Below, one piece after another: positions 42,385 to 52,500 of a stretch of DNA of 64,000 nucleotides. Below the pieces are notes generated by a model, which was given only the letters and a program-made list of their open reading frames with translations, searched no databases and had not been told where the DNA came from. This stretch comes from JBBQYD01 sp942493075 (GTDB lineage: Bacteria > Verrucomicrobiota > Verrucomicrobiia > Limisphaerales > UBA8199), in NCBI GenBank assembly GCA_942493075.1, contig OW818681.1, positions 620,001-684,000 of the forward strand. Reading direction: 5' to 3'. The stretch's first letter is position 1, and every line of letters begins with the position of its first letter. A program made the position numbers and the translations under genes.

Positions 42385-45300
42385 CGTTTTCAGGAATGGG
42401 GATTTCCAGGGTAAAACGTGCTCCTTGTCCCAGGCCGGTGCTGTGCAAACCAAAGCCGTGGCCGTTTTCTCGAGTCGTAAAACCGAAGTTGAATATTCGG
42501 GCAAGATTCTCCGGAGCAATTCCCACCCCATTATCCTCCACAGAGATTTGTACCGTGCCGTTCGAGCAGGCCGCCGAGAGAATGATTTCTCTCGGATTTG
42601 ACGTGGACTCAGCGCAGGCATTTCTGGCATTCCCGATGAGGTTGACCAGGATCTGGAGCAACTTGTGTTTATCAGCGCGGACCTCGCCGAGTAATGGATC
42701 GAACTGCCGTTTCACCTTGATGTCCGCCCGGGTCAACCCGCTGGCATTGATTCGTAACGCGTCTTCAATGACCTCAGTCGGTTCGACCGCATCAACTACA
42801 GTGCTGGCCCGGGCAAAGCCCTGCTGCATGGCTACGATCTGTTTGATGTGTTCAACATTACGGCGCAGGTCTTCCATCTCTTTGAGAAGGACGGCTTTCT
42901 CCTCCTGCAACCGTGCCGCCAGGCTTTTAAGAAATGGCGGGAGATTCTTCCCTCTCGCGTTTTGCGTGATAAACTCTCCGAGGTCATCACGATGCTGGTC
43001 GAGCAGGTCCACGGTGCGTGAGAGCATGGGAATGCTGGAAGCTTTGAGGCGGTCGGTGGCGAGAGTGGCAGAGACGTTCACACTATTGAGAACGTTGCCG
43101 ACATTATGGAGCACGCTGGTTGCAATTTCTGCCATTCCCGCTTGTCGTGAAGTCTCCAGCAACTCGCGTTGATTGCGTTGGATGATTTCAGTTTGGGCGC
43201 GCACCTGCCGTCGGAGCGATGTTACCCAAATAGCAGCGAGCAACCCGCCCACGGCGATGCCGCCGAGCAGCAGCAGCGTGTGGCGCAGAGTCCACCAGGG
43301 CGCGTTGCGGATGACCTTGACGCTATTCAGATCCGGCAGCAAGAGATGGAAGCTGGCAGCTTCCCGGTTCTCAGTTCCCTGGATCACACACACGCCACGC
43401 ACCCGGACCAGGCTGCCTGGGGTCATCTCGGGAAAGCTTTGACGCAGCGCTGGAAGCGACATTTGAGCAGTGAAAATGACTGCCCCATCCTGAAGCAGGA
43501 AGCGAGGCTGTGCCGCTTTGGTGGTGCTTTGCAGCAAATCGGCCTCTAGTTCGACCAGAACACCATCCGTCTTGCCGCTGTTGAGAATCTCAGCGGCTGT
43601 AGCTCGCTTGGGTGCAGGTGACCGGCCCAAACCGGCTGGACGCACAATCGCTTCTTCGAGGTGCGGTGAGAACCCCAACAAAGCAGGAAAACCGACCGCC
43701 TCCAACGGTTGCCCCACATGCACCTGCCCGGACTCGCTCGTCTGTATGCGAATGCCGGCTGATCCGTCCTGCAGGTAAAACGTGCGGTCCGGCGCAATCA
43801 GGGTCACGATGCCACTGACCTTGATCCTCCGCCGTGAGCGGGTATCGGAATTGAAGGTGGAGACTTTGGAGATGGGAGTTGGTGCTACTACGAAAGGGTC
43901 AGCGGGGCTGGCATCCACAATGCGAATCTCATCGCGGCTTGGAACCTCTACCGTGATTCCATTGAGCTGGCCTCGACTGTTCACCTGGGAGCCACACGCG
44001 CCACGCAACGTTACCAGTGCATCAATGAGTTGCGTTGGAGCGGGCTCCGGGCCCGGATCGTAGACTACGGCGCCAAACCGTCCCTCGGGGGTTGTGAGTG
44101 TGAGTGAGATGTGGTCGGATTCCTTTGTTGCGCGGCGCACGACTCCCTCGATTTCAATCCAACGGGAGTCGAAAGTCCCATCGGCAGTGTCCTGCAAGTT
44201 CACCCGGGCGGGCGTTGGGAAGTTCGTTGTGCCCAGGATTTGCGTGGTGCAATGCACAAGTTGGGGAGCGAAGCCACCTTCCTGAGTTTGGCCGGTTACT
44301 TCAACATATTGGCCAGCCTTCAGATCCGCCTGATCCGTGTCGAGGAAGATCGCGTCATCGTCGGTTTGCAGGAAGACCACGCGCCATGAGGGGTCGGCGT
44401 AAGTCAGCACGCCGCGTAAACGGGCAGCGCGGCCCTCGTTGGCTTCCTCACGGGACATCCTTCGGATCTCCCGTGCGTTCGTGATGAGTGGCCCCTCGGC
44501 GGGTGCTCGCCTGGCTACCGTTTCCGGGGTTTCGGTGCGAGCTGCATTTCCTGTCAGTTCAAAATAGGCATCCGCCAGGACCGTGCGGTTGCTGCGGGTT
44601 CCCAGGAATCCCCAAAGCTCAACCCGCTGACCGGGGTTAGCCGTGCTGATCTGAAGCACTTCGGCTTCAAGCGTTCCGGTTGGATCATGAAACGTGAGTC
44701 TTGCGCCCGGTTCGTATGAATCTATTAAGCCACTCAGGCGCACTGGATGATTTGTCCAATCCCCTAAGGGCTTGGTCAGCAACGTATCTATTGGTGTGAT
44801 GGGCAATTTCCAGCGATCACGTTCGCCGGGCTTCAAAACCTTTACCATCCCTAGGTTTGGGACGAAAAGAGAGGCAGAGACCAGTTTGCCTTTTTCAATT
44901 CGGCTGGCGTTGATGCCGCGAACGCTAACCCATGCGTCCTGTAGATAGCGGAATGGGCTGTTCTCGGTTGTACCCATTACATAGACAACGCATGGCTGCG
45001 CTCCGTCTTTGAGTACCATGGTCACCCGGCCTTGGCTTGTCTCGGCTACTCGTACCCAACCGCTGATCTCTACCCATTGCCCATACTGTTTCGCCAACTC
45101 ACCCATCTTGAGACGCGTGGGTTTGGGGAGTGATCCGTGGCCATGGATCTTTACCACAGCATTGGTCAGGGCAGGGGAGTTGCCATCCCACGCCGTGTGG
45201 GCCTGAATCTCAATTTGTTGTCCAACTTCAAACCGGTTCGTAAACCACAACGGGTTCAGATAGACCGTGTCGCCTTCATCATGCAGATAGAATTGTCCCC

Positions 45301-45601
45301 ACGCGTGGTCGTAACAGAGCACTGTGCCATGGACGCGTACTGGGCGTCCTTTCGCAGCCTCCTGCTTTGAAAAGCCAGCCCAAGCATGTGAGTAGTCTGT
45401 CTGTGCTGAGGCGCTCTGAAGACCGAGGAAAAGGCAGGCGAGAAGGCAGGCAGCAAACTCCAGGGTGTGCCACCACTGAGTTCTGCTCTCACAACTGCGA
45501 TGACCTAAAGTGTGCACGCCTGTAAAGCCAAATTCATGTTCCACGAAGATCCCGGGCAGGTTTGAACGAGCAGCCCTGGACCCATAAATACCCTCTGCCA
45601 T
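42341..45601 (-). CDS. Giant hybrid-like sensor histidine kinase with OB-fold-like repeats
   Basis: 1086 residues. A signal peptide (ACLLACLFLGLQSASA, about 50-67) precedes about 670 periplasmic residues made of repeated OB-like modules: GRPVRVHGTVLCYDHAWGQFYLHD, WVEISGWVRVAE, AARLRGVLTYADPSWRVVFLQTD, RIKVSGIVTLIAPDRTFYLQD. One membrane helix (LLLLGGIAVGGLLAAIWVTSL) follows, then a helical linker and a kinase of the HNVGNVLNS type with His832. The ATPase domain has NLIGNARNAC and DNGVGIAP, but after HGFGLHS it jumps to TGLGQGARFTLEIP, lacking about 18 residues seen in relatives. The start may instead be the GTG at 45517. No response regulator is adjacent; the ligand is unknown. Confidence 0.88.
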   Translation of the reverse strand: MAEGIYGSRAARSNLPGIFVEHEFGFTGVHTLGHRSCESRTQWWHTLEFAACLLACLFLGLQSASAQTDYSHAWAGFSKQEAAKGRPVRVHGTVLCYDHAWGQFYLHDEGDTVYLNPLWFTNRFEVGQQIEIQAHTAWDGNSPALTNAVVKIHGHGSLPKPTRLKMGELAKQYGQWVEISGWVRVAETSQGRVTMVLKDGAQPCVVYVMGTTENSPFRYLQDAWVSVRGINASRIEKGKLVSASLFVPNLGMVKVLKPGERDRWKLPITPIDTLLTKPLGDWTNHPVRLSGLIDSYEPGARLTFHDPTGTLEAEVLQISTANPGQRVELWGFLGTRSNRTVLADAYFELTGNAARTETPETVARRAPAEGPLITNAREIRRMSREEANEGRAARLRGVLTYADPSWRVVFLQTDDDAIFLDTDQADLKAGQYVEVTGQTQEGGFAPQLVHCTTQILGTTNFPTPARVNLQDTADGTFDSRWIEIEGVVRRATKESDHISLTLTTPEGRFGAVVYDPGPEPAPTQLIDALVTLRGACGSQVNSRGQLNGITVEVPSRDEIRIVDASPADPFVVAPTPISKVSTFNSDTRSRRRIKVSGIVTLIAPDRTFYLQDGSAGIRIQTSESGQVHVGQPLEAVGFPALLGFSPHLEEAIVRPAGLGRSPAPKRATAAEILNSGKTDGVLVELEADLLQSTTKAAQPRFLLQDGAVIFTAQMSLPALRQSFPEMTPGSLVRVRGVCVIQGTENREAASFHLLLPDLNSVKVIRNAPWWTLRHTLLLLGGIAVGGLLAAIWVTSLRRQVRAQTEIIQRNQRELLETSRQAGMAEIATSVLHNVGNVLNSVNVSATLATDRLKASSIPMLSRTVDLLDQHRDDLGEFITQNARGKNLPPFLKSLAARLQEEKAVLLKEMEDLRRNVEHIKQIVAMQQGFARASTVVDAVEPTEVIEDALRINASGLTRADIKVKRQFDPLLGEVRADKHKLLQILVNLIGNARNACAESTSNPREIILSAACSNGTVQISVEDNGVGIAPENLARIFNFGFTTRENGHGFGLHSTGLGQGARFTLEIPIPENVTSKPNGAGAPVGL

Positions 45602-45773
45602 CTAATGGATGGTTGCCCGAAAATATCATCGGCGATTCTAGGCCGAAGATTAGCAAAGAATGGGCGAAATCCAAGGCATTAGTGGCGAGAACGGCTCAGG
45701 GAAATGTGATCCGTCGCCGTGCGCCCACCCCTTCCTGGCTGGACCTTTGCCCAGGTAAAGTCCAGATTTGGGG

Positions 45774-46070
45774 ATGGATCCGCTTTCCAATGCCGAGATC
45801 AGAACATTAAAAGCCCGCGCGCAAAGGCTCAAAGCCACTCTGAAAGTGGGCAAAGAGGGCCTCAGCCCGGGCTTTCTCTCCGCGCTCGACCATGTGCTCA
45901 AGCATCATGAGTTGACCAAGGTGAAGTTCGATGATCTCAAGGATCAAAAGAAAGAACTGGCTCCTAAGATGGCGGAAGCCTCCGGAAGTCATTTGATCAT
46001 GCTGGTGGGGAACGTGGCAGTCCTTTTCCGCCGCAAGCCGGTGGAAGAGACTGTTGACCAAGGGGATTGA
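45774..46070 (+). CDS. yhbY: YhbY-family ribosome-associated RNA-binding protein
   Basis: 98 residues from the ATG at 45774; a TTG 6 bases earlier is also in frame. It matches the CRS1/YhbY domain: LSNAEIRTLKARAQRLKATLKVGKEGLSPGFLSALDHVLKHHELTKVKF, then a GSHLIMLVGNVAVLFR ending. The GxxG-like turn (GKEGL) fits the RNA-binding loop. In E. coli the homologue binds pre-50S particles. It stands alone here, between two convergent or unrelated genes. Confidence 0.9.
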   Translation: MDPLSNAEIRTLKARAQRLKATLKVGKEGLSPGFLSALDHVLKHHELTKVKFDDLKDQKKELAPKMAEASGSHLIMLVGNVAVLFRRKPVEETVDQGD

Positions 46071-46500
46071 TCCCGGCTGGAAGAACGATCGAAGGTCCTG
46101 GAAGCAAGAACCCACAAACGCCTGCTGTTGAGCTAGTGTGGAGGGTGCCGACGTCCGTGTTCCGTCCGTGGACAAGTCCTTTCCGACAGTGCTGACTTGC
46201 AAAGGAACTCGCAGTTATTCGACCGCTTGCTGATGACGGTGGCATCAGAAAACTTGCGCTCCTAGTCTTCGACCTTTGGTCCTTGCGTCTTTGTGTGAGG
46301 ATGGTTCTTGCACCCCCGTTCCGGGGTGCAATTCCAATCTGTGCGACATGACCGGAGGTCTCCACTTCGTTCCGACCTCCGGCTACTATTTGGCAACCAT
46401 TCTGGTTGCACTCACACGGTGCTCTCTGAAACTTTTCCGGGAGTGTTTAGTTTCTTTTCCCGTCCAATGCGATACGGTTCGAGCTATAATAACGACGATT
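46071..46500. other. Intergenic region with tandem hairpins
   Basis: 430 bases without a gene. Two hairpins are close together: TTGCACCCC/GGGGTGCAA (46308-46331) and CCGGAGGTC/GACCTCCGG with a 13-base loop (46352-46382). They could be terminators of yhbY or leader structures of the macroglobulin gene at 46501. Confidence 0.55.
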
Positions 46501-49500
46501 ATGAAATCCATCTGGATGTCCCTGATCCTTGCGTTTCTTATGCATACAGCGGCTGGCGCGGCGCCGCGCGAAGAGCTCTGGAAGAAAGTCCAGGAGGCCA
46601 TTAACAAAGGTCTTCCTCAGACGGCCATCACAAATCTTCAGCCAATCGTTGATGGCGCTCTGGCAGATAAAGCGTATCCAGAGGCTGTGCGCGCGCTTTT
46701 GAAACGGATTACGCTTGAAGGCCAGATCCAGGGCAACAAGCCGGAAGAGAGGATCACACGGCTGCAGGTGGAGTTGACTAACGCCCCGGCAGAAACCAAA
46801 CCCTTGCTAGAGGCTGTGCTTGCCCATTGGTACTTACAGTACTACCAGCAAAACCGCTGGCGTTTCATGCAGCGCTCTCAAACGGCTGTGGAGCCAGGTC
46901 CGGATTTCACCACCTGGGATCTGCCCCGCCTTTTCTCCGAGATCAGCCAGCATTTCGAAGCCTCACTCAGCGCCCCGGACCAGTTGCGCCGCACGCCAAT
47001 CGGTGAATGGGATGGGTTTCTTATTCGAGGGGTGATGCCCGACGCGTGGCGGCCGACTCTCTACGACTTTCTTGTTCACGAGGCGATTGGGTTCTACAGC
47101 GCCGGCGAACAATGGGGCATCAAGCCGGAGAACGCTTTCGAAATCCCCGCGACAAGCCCGGCCTTGGGACCAGTAAAGGAGTTTATGTCCTGGTCCCAAG
47201 AGACTGCCGATACCAATGCTCCGTCTCTGCGCGCGCTCCGATTACTTCAGGCACTCCTAAGATTCCACCAGAACGACCCGGCGCCGAGCCTGGCATTTGC
47301 CGAGGCGGATCTGAGCCGGCTCGAATGGGCCTGGAACACAGCGTCAGGCGACGAAAAAAACAAACGTTACAAGGATGCGCTTTCAAAGTTCATCCATGAG
47401 TATGTGGATTTCGACATCTCGGCTGTGGCGATGTATCGGCAAGCTCAGGTGATGCACAGTGAAGGCGACTGGATTGGAGCGCGAGAATTGGCCTTGCGAG
47501 GCGCTAACACGTTCAAGGACTCGGCGGCTGGCAAAATGTGCCTGAATCTGGTGAATCAGATTGAGGGCAAGAATCTCTACATTAACACCGAACGGGTCTG
47601 GACTCCGGGAGGCAAAGAAATCGGCGGCAAAATCAGGATCAACTATCGCAATCTGGGGAAGGTCTATTTTCGCGCCATCCCGATAAACTGGACGGAGGTG
47701 ACACGCCGGGCGCATCGTAATCCGTCCAACCTGCCACAAAAAGAGCGGCGTACTTTCCTGGACCGCACGCCTGCGCTCACCTGGGATGCAACCCTCCCCC
47801 CTACCAAAGACTTCAAACAGCGTTTGTCCGTTCAGTCCGCCCCAGCGACGCTCAAGCCAGGATATTATTTCATAGCGGCCAGTGTGGACCCGCAGTTCGG
47901 CGAAACAGACAACATAGTCTCGATGACAGATGTTTGGGTAAGCGAGTTGGCGGTTGTCACTCGTGCGCGGATGGGGCGCATGGAAGGGCTGGTCGTGGGT
48001 GCCTTGTCTGGCGCACCAATTTCCGGTGCGGAAGTTGAGTGCTGGCGCCAGGTATTTAATTCCGATATCAGAGAGCTTTTTGCGACTCTTCGGACGGATG
48101 AGAACGGTCGATTCGAAGTGGAGGAGTCCGGCGGTCGAGCGGTGCTTGCGCGGGTGCGGCACCAGGGCAAGGAACTCGCGACCGGGGAGGACATGTGGCT
48201 CGGTGAACCGCCGCAGCCCGCCCGCCCGGAGGGCCGAATCGTATTTTTTACAGATCGCGCGATCTATCGTCCGGGCCAAACGATCCAGTTCAAAGGAATA
48301 TGCCTCTGGGTTGATCCAGCGAAGGACGAGTACCGGACGATGCGCGGAGAGCAGGTGACGGTGATTTTCCGGGATGCGAACGGGCAGGAGGTCGCGCGGC
48401 AAAAGCTTTCTGCCAATGATTACGGCTCTGTTGCTGGAAGCTTTACGGCCCCACGCGACCGTGTGATGGGTGCCATGTCCCTGCAAGCTGAGCAGTCCTT
48501 GACGGGCGGCGTCAGTTTTCGGGTTGAGGAATACAAGCGGCCCAAGTTTGAAGCGGTGCTGGATGCGCCTAAAGAGGGATTGAAACTGGGCGAGCAGGCC
48601 AAGGTTAAGGGCCACGCGATGGGCTACACGGGCGCGGCTGTGGATGGGGCAAAAGTGCGCTACCGGGTTGTGCGTGAAGTGCGAATGCCTATTTGGTGGG
48701 GTTGGTATCGATCAGGCCGTGGTTGGGGTGGGCAAAGCGAGGAGATTTCGCACGGCGATCTTGTTACAGCACAGGACGGTTCTTTCGAGGTCGAGTTTAC
48801 GGCTAAACCCGATCCCAAGATCCCGGAGGAGGACAGCCCGATATTTACATTCCGAGTCCATGCGGATGTGACGGATTCCGCAGGCGAGACACGGTCCGAG
48901 TCGCGTGCAATCGCATTGGGCTACGCCGCGCTTGAAGTGACGGCTACGCTCGACTCATGGCAGACCGCGTCGAAACCGGTGGAGGTATCGGTTCACACGA
49001 GGACCTTGGACGGCGAGCCGTTGGTGTCAGAGGGAGTGGCCAAGGTGTACTCGCTGAAAGCACCTTCAACGGTTCAACGAGCAAGGCTCGGTGCAGAGGA
49101 TGAAGATGAGGATGGCGTGGCGGATAAGGATGACTCGGACCCGAATTCATGGCCCTTGGATAAAGTGGTGGTGGAGCGGGGATTCACCTCGGACACGAAC
49201 GGGACTGCCAAGCTGGCGTTTAATCTGAAGGAAGGCGCTTATCGTTTGATCATGGAAAGCCAGGACGCATTCGGAAAGAAAGTCCAAGGCCAAATGCCAA
49301 TGCGGGTTCTGAACCCATCTGCGTCCAAGTTCGGGATACGCATCCCCTACTTGGTGGAGGCCGCCAATTGGATGCGCGAACCGGGCCAGGAGTTCCAGGC
49401 GGTTTGGGGAACTGGGTACGGTTCAGGACGAGCCCTGATCGAAATTGAGCATCGCGGAAAAATACTGCAACGCTATTGGACCCGGTCGGGCAGAACGCAA

Positions 49501-52500
49501 CAGGAGATTAAGATCCCTGTCACGGAGGATCATCGCGGTGGATTCTTCCTGCATGTGACTTATGTGCGAGAAAACCGGCTCTACAGCGCTTCACGAAAGA
49601 TCGAGGTTCCCTGGTCCAACAAGGAACTGGAGGTCCGTTGGGAGCACTTCACTTCGAAGTTGCAGCCCGGTCAAAAAGAAACCTGGACGGCAGTGATCTC
49701 GGGCCCTAAGGCCTCCAAGGTAACGTCGGAATTCGTAGCTGGTCTATATGACGCCTCGTTGGATGCATTCGCCTACCATTCCTGGCTGACACGGTTTGAT
49801 GTGTTCCGTCAGGAGAACTCGTGGTTTCACAACGTGTTCGCCAACACGGAACGCTCTTTCAACCATGTATTAGGCCAGTGGAAACAACCGGTTTCGTATG
49901 CCCATCTGACGCCCTGGTCATTGCCTCCCGAAGTCGTCAATAACTACTGGTTTGGATTTAACGCCAAACTTGGTTTTGGTGGCCGGGCCTACGGCAGATT
50001 CGAATCCAAAATGGCACGGGGAGTGACTCTCATGCCGGCCGCTCCGGCTGCCTTCGCGGCAGACTCGATCGTAGTTGCCAGGGCTGGATCTACGGTTTTG
50101 GCGGACGGCGTTGCGCAAGAGTCGTTGAACGATAACAGACCAGGGGGCGCGAACGAACCAACCGGAGGTCCCAAACCGGATCTCAACGAGGTCAAAGCAC
50201 GGAAGAACCTCAATGAAACAGCATTCTTCTATCCTCAGCTTGTCGCGGATTCCAACGGACTGGTTCGAATGAGTTTTACGATGCCTGAGGCTTTGACCCG
50301 CTGGCGGTTCATGGGCTTTGCACATGATCAGCAAGCCCGCAGCGGTTACATGGAAGGCAGCACGGTCACTGCCAAGGACCTCATGGTGCAACCCAATCCG
50401 CCCCGGTTTTTGCGAGAGGGCGATACCATCGAGTTTACTGTGAAAGTCTCGAATCAGTCCGAGACGCCGCAATCCGGTTCTGTGCGGCTTGTGTTTGAGG
50501 AAGCGATGACCGGCGGGATCAGTAACGCGCCTGCCGACGCAAAGCTCGGCAATACTCAGCCCGAACAGGCGTTCCTGCTGGCTGCCAAGGCGTCTCGCAG
50601 CTTCTCATGGCGCATCTCCGTCCCCGATAATTGCGGTTTTCTAACCTACAAAGCTGTGGCCGCCTCACAGGCGGTTTCCGATGGTGAGGAAGGAGCGGTG
50701 CCAGTTCTTTCGCGGCGCATTCTGGTGCGTGAGTCACTGCCTTTGCCCATCCGCGGCCCGGCCACGAAACAGTTCGAGTTTGCGCACCTGCTCAACTCGG
50801 GAAAATCCGATACGTTGCAGCACCAGAATCTGGTGGTGCAGATGGTCTCCAATCCGGCGTGGTATGCGGTTATGGCTTTGCCGTACCTGATCGAGTTTCC
50901 ACACGAATGCAGCGAGCAGACTTTTAACCGATTCTACGCGAATTCGCTCGCTCGCAGCATCGCTGGTTCGGACCCAAAAATTCACAAGGTCTTTGAGCAA
51001 TGGCGCAACACACCTGCGCTCGACAGCCCGCTCGAAAAGAATGAAGACCTTAAGAGTGTAGCGCTGGAAGAAACCCCATGGGTAAGACAGGCCCAAAGCG
51101 AGAGCCAGGCACGCCGCAACGTCGGCATTTTGTTTGAAGACAACCGCCTGAATTACGAAATGCAGCGCACGCTCCAAAAACTGACTCAAATGCAATTGGG
51201 TGATGGACGGTGGCCATGGTTCCCCGGCGGGCCTGGAAACGAGTATATAACACTCTACATCGTGACTGGGTTCGGTCGACTCCGCCATTTGCAGGTGGAT
51301 GTGGATGTTTCAACTGCTGTGCGTGCCCTCCAGAGTCTCGATGCCTGGATGCAAGATCGTTATGACAATATCCAGCGGAATCCTCATCCTGAGGAATGCG
51401 TTCCTTCACCTACGGATGCTTTGTACCTTTATGGCAGGAGTTTCTTCCTGAAGGATCGTCCCGTGTCCTCGGGTCATGAGAAGGCGATCCAATTCTATTT
51501 GCAGCAGGCACGGAAGTTCTGGCTGAAAACACAGAATCGTCAGACCCAAGGCCATCTGGCACTCGCTCTCCATCGGTTTGCGGCAGTGAAGTCAGCTTCA
51601 GATGACACGCCGAAGGCTATCATGGCATCGCTGAAGGAGCGCAGTGTTACGAACGAAGAACTGGGCCGGTTCTGGCGGGATACTGAACACAGTTGGTGGT
51701 GGTACCGCGCTCCGATAGAAACTCAGGCCCTGATGATTGAGGCTTTCGACGAAGTGGCCGGGGATCTTGAGGCTGTGGAAGACTGTCGAGTCTGGCTGCT
51801 CAAACAAAAACAGACGCAGGATTGGAAGACCACCAAGGCTACAGCAGATGCCGTCTATGCGCTGTTGTTGCGCGGGCGCGATATGCTTTCGAGTGATGCA
51901 CTGGTTAAAGTTAAAGTGGGAGAGTTGGATCTGACGCCCAAAGCAGGGGCAAGCGTGGAGGCCGGGACTGGCTTTTATGAGCATCGCTTTCAACCAGCGG
52001 AGATCAAACCTGAGTTGGGCAAGGTCACGGTCGAGAAGACGGACAAGGGTGTGGCATGGGGATCGATCCATTGGGCATACCTGGAGGATATGGCAAAGGT
52101 GGAGCCTTACGAAGGCACGCCGCTTAAGCTCAAAAAGACCTGCTATCGGAAAGTAAACAAGGCTACAGGCCCTGTGATCGAGCCGGTGAGTGGCCCGTTG
52201 GAAGTGGGTGATGAACTTGTCACACGCGTGGAACTGCGCACGGATCGCGATATGGAGTATATCCATCTCAAAGATCAGCGTGGCAGCGGAGTGGAACCGG
52301 TGAACGTTCTTTCGCAGTATCGCTACCAGGACGGGCTCTCCTATTACGAGAGCACACGGGACACGGCCAGCCACTTCTTCATCGATTACCTGCCCAAGGG
52401 TGTTTACGTGTTCGAATACTCCAGCCGGGTGCAGTTGAAGGGCGAATACCAGACGGGTATCGCCTCGATCGAATGCATGTATGCCCCGGAATTCAACAGC

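Noticed and set aside
42222..43172. 316-residue plus-strand open frame
   Set aside because: Mirror of the sensor-kinase catalytic domain, Arg/Ser-rich with no motif of its own.
45562..45810. 82-residue open frame before yhbY
   Set aside because: It overlaps the yhbY start, has no family-like sequence and no convincing ribosome site.
47383..48615. 410-residue minus-strand open frame
   Set aside because: It is antisense to the macroglobulin gene, which has clear domain content; the long frame follows from high G+C codon bias.
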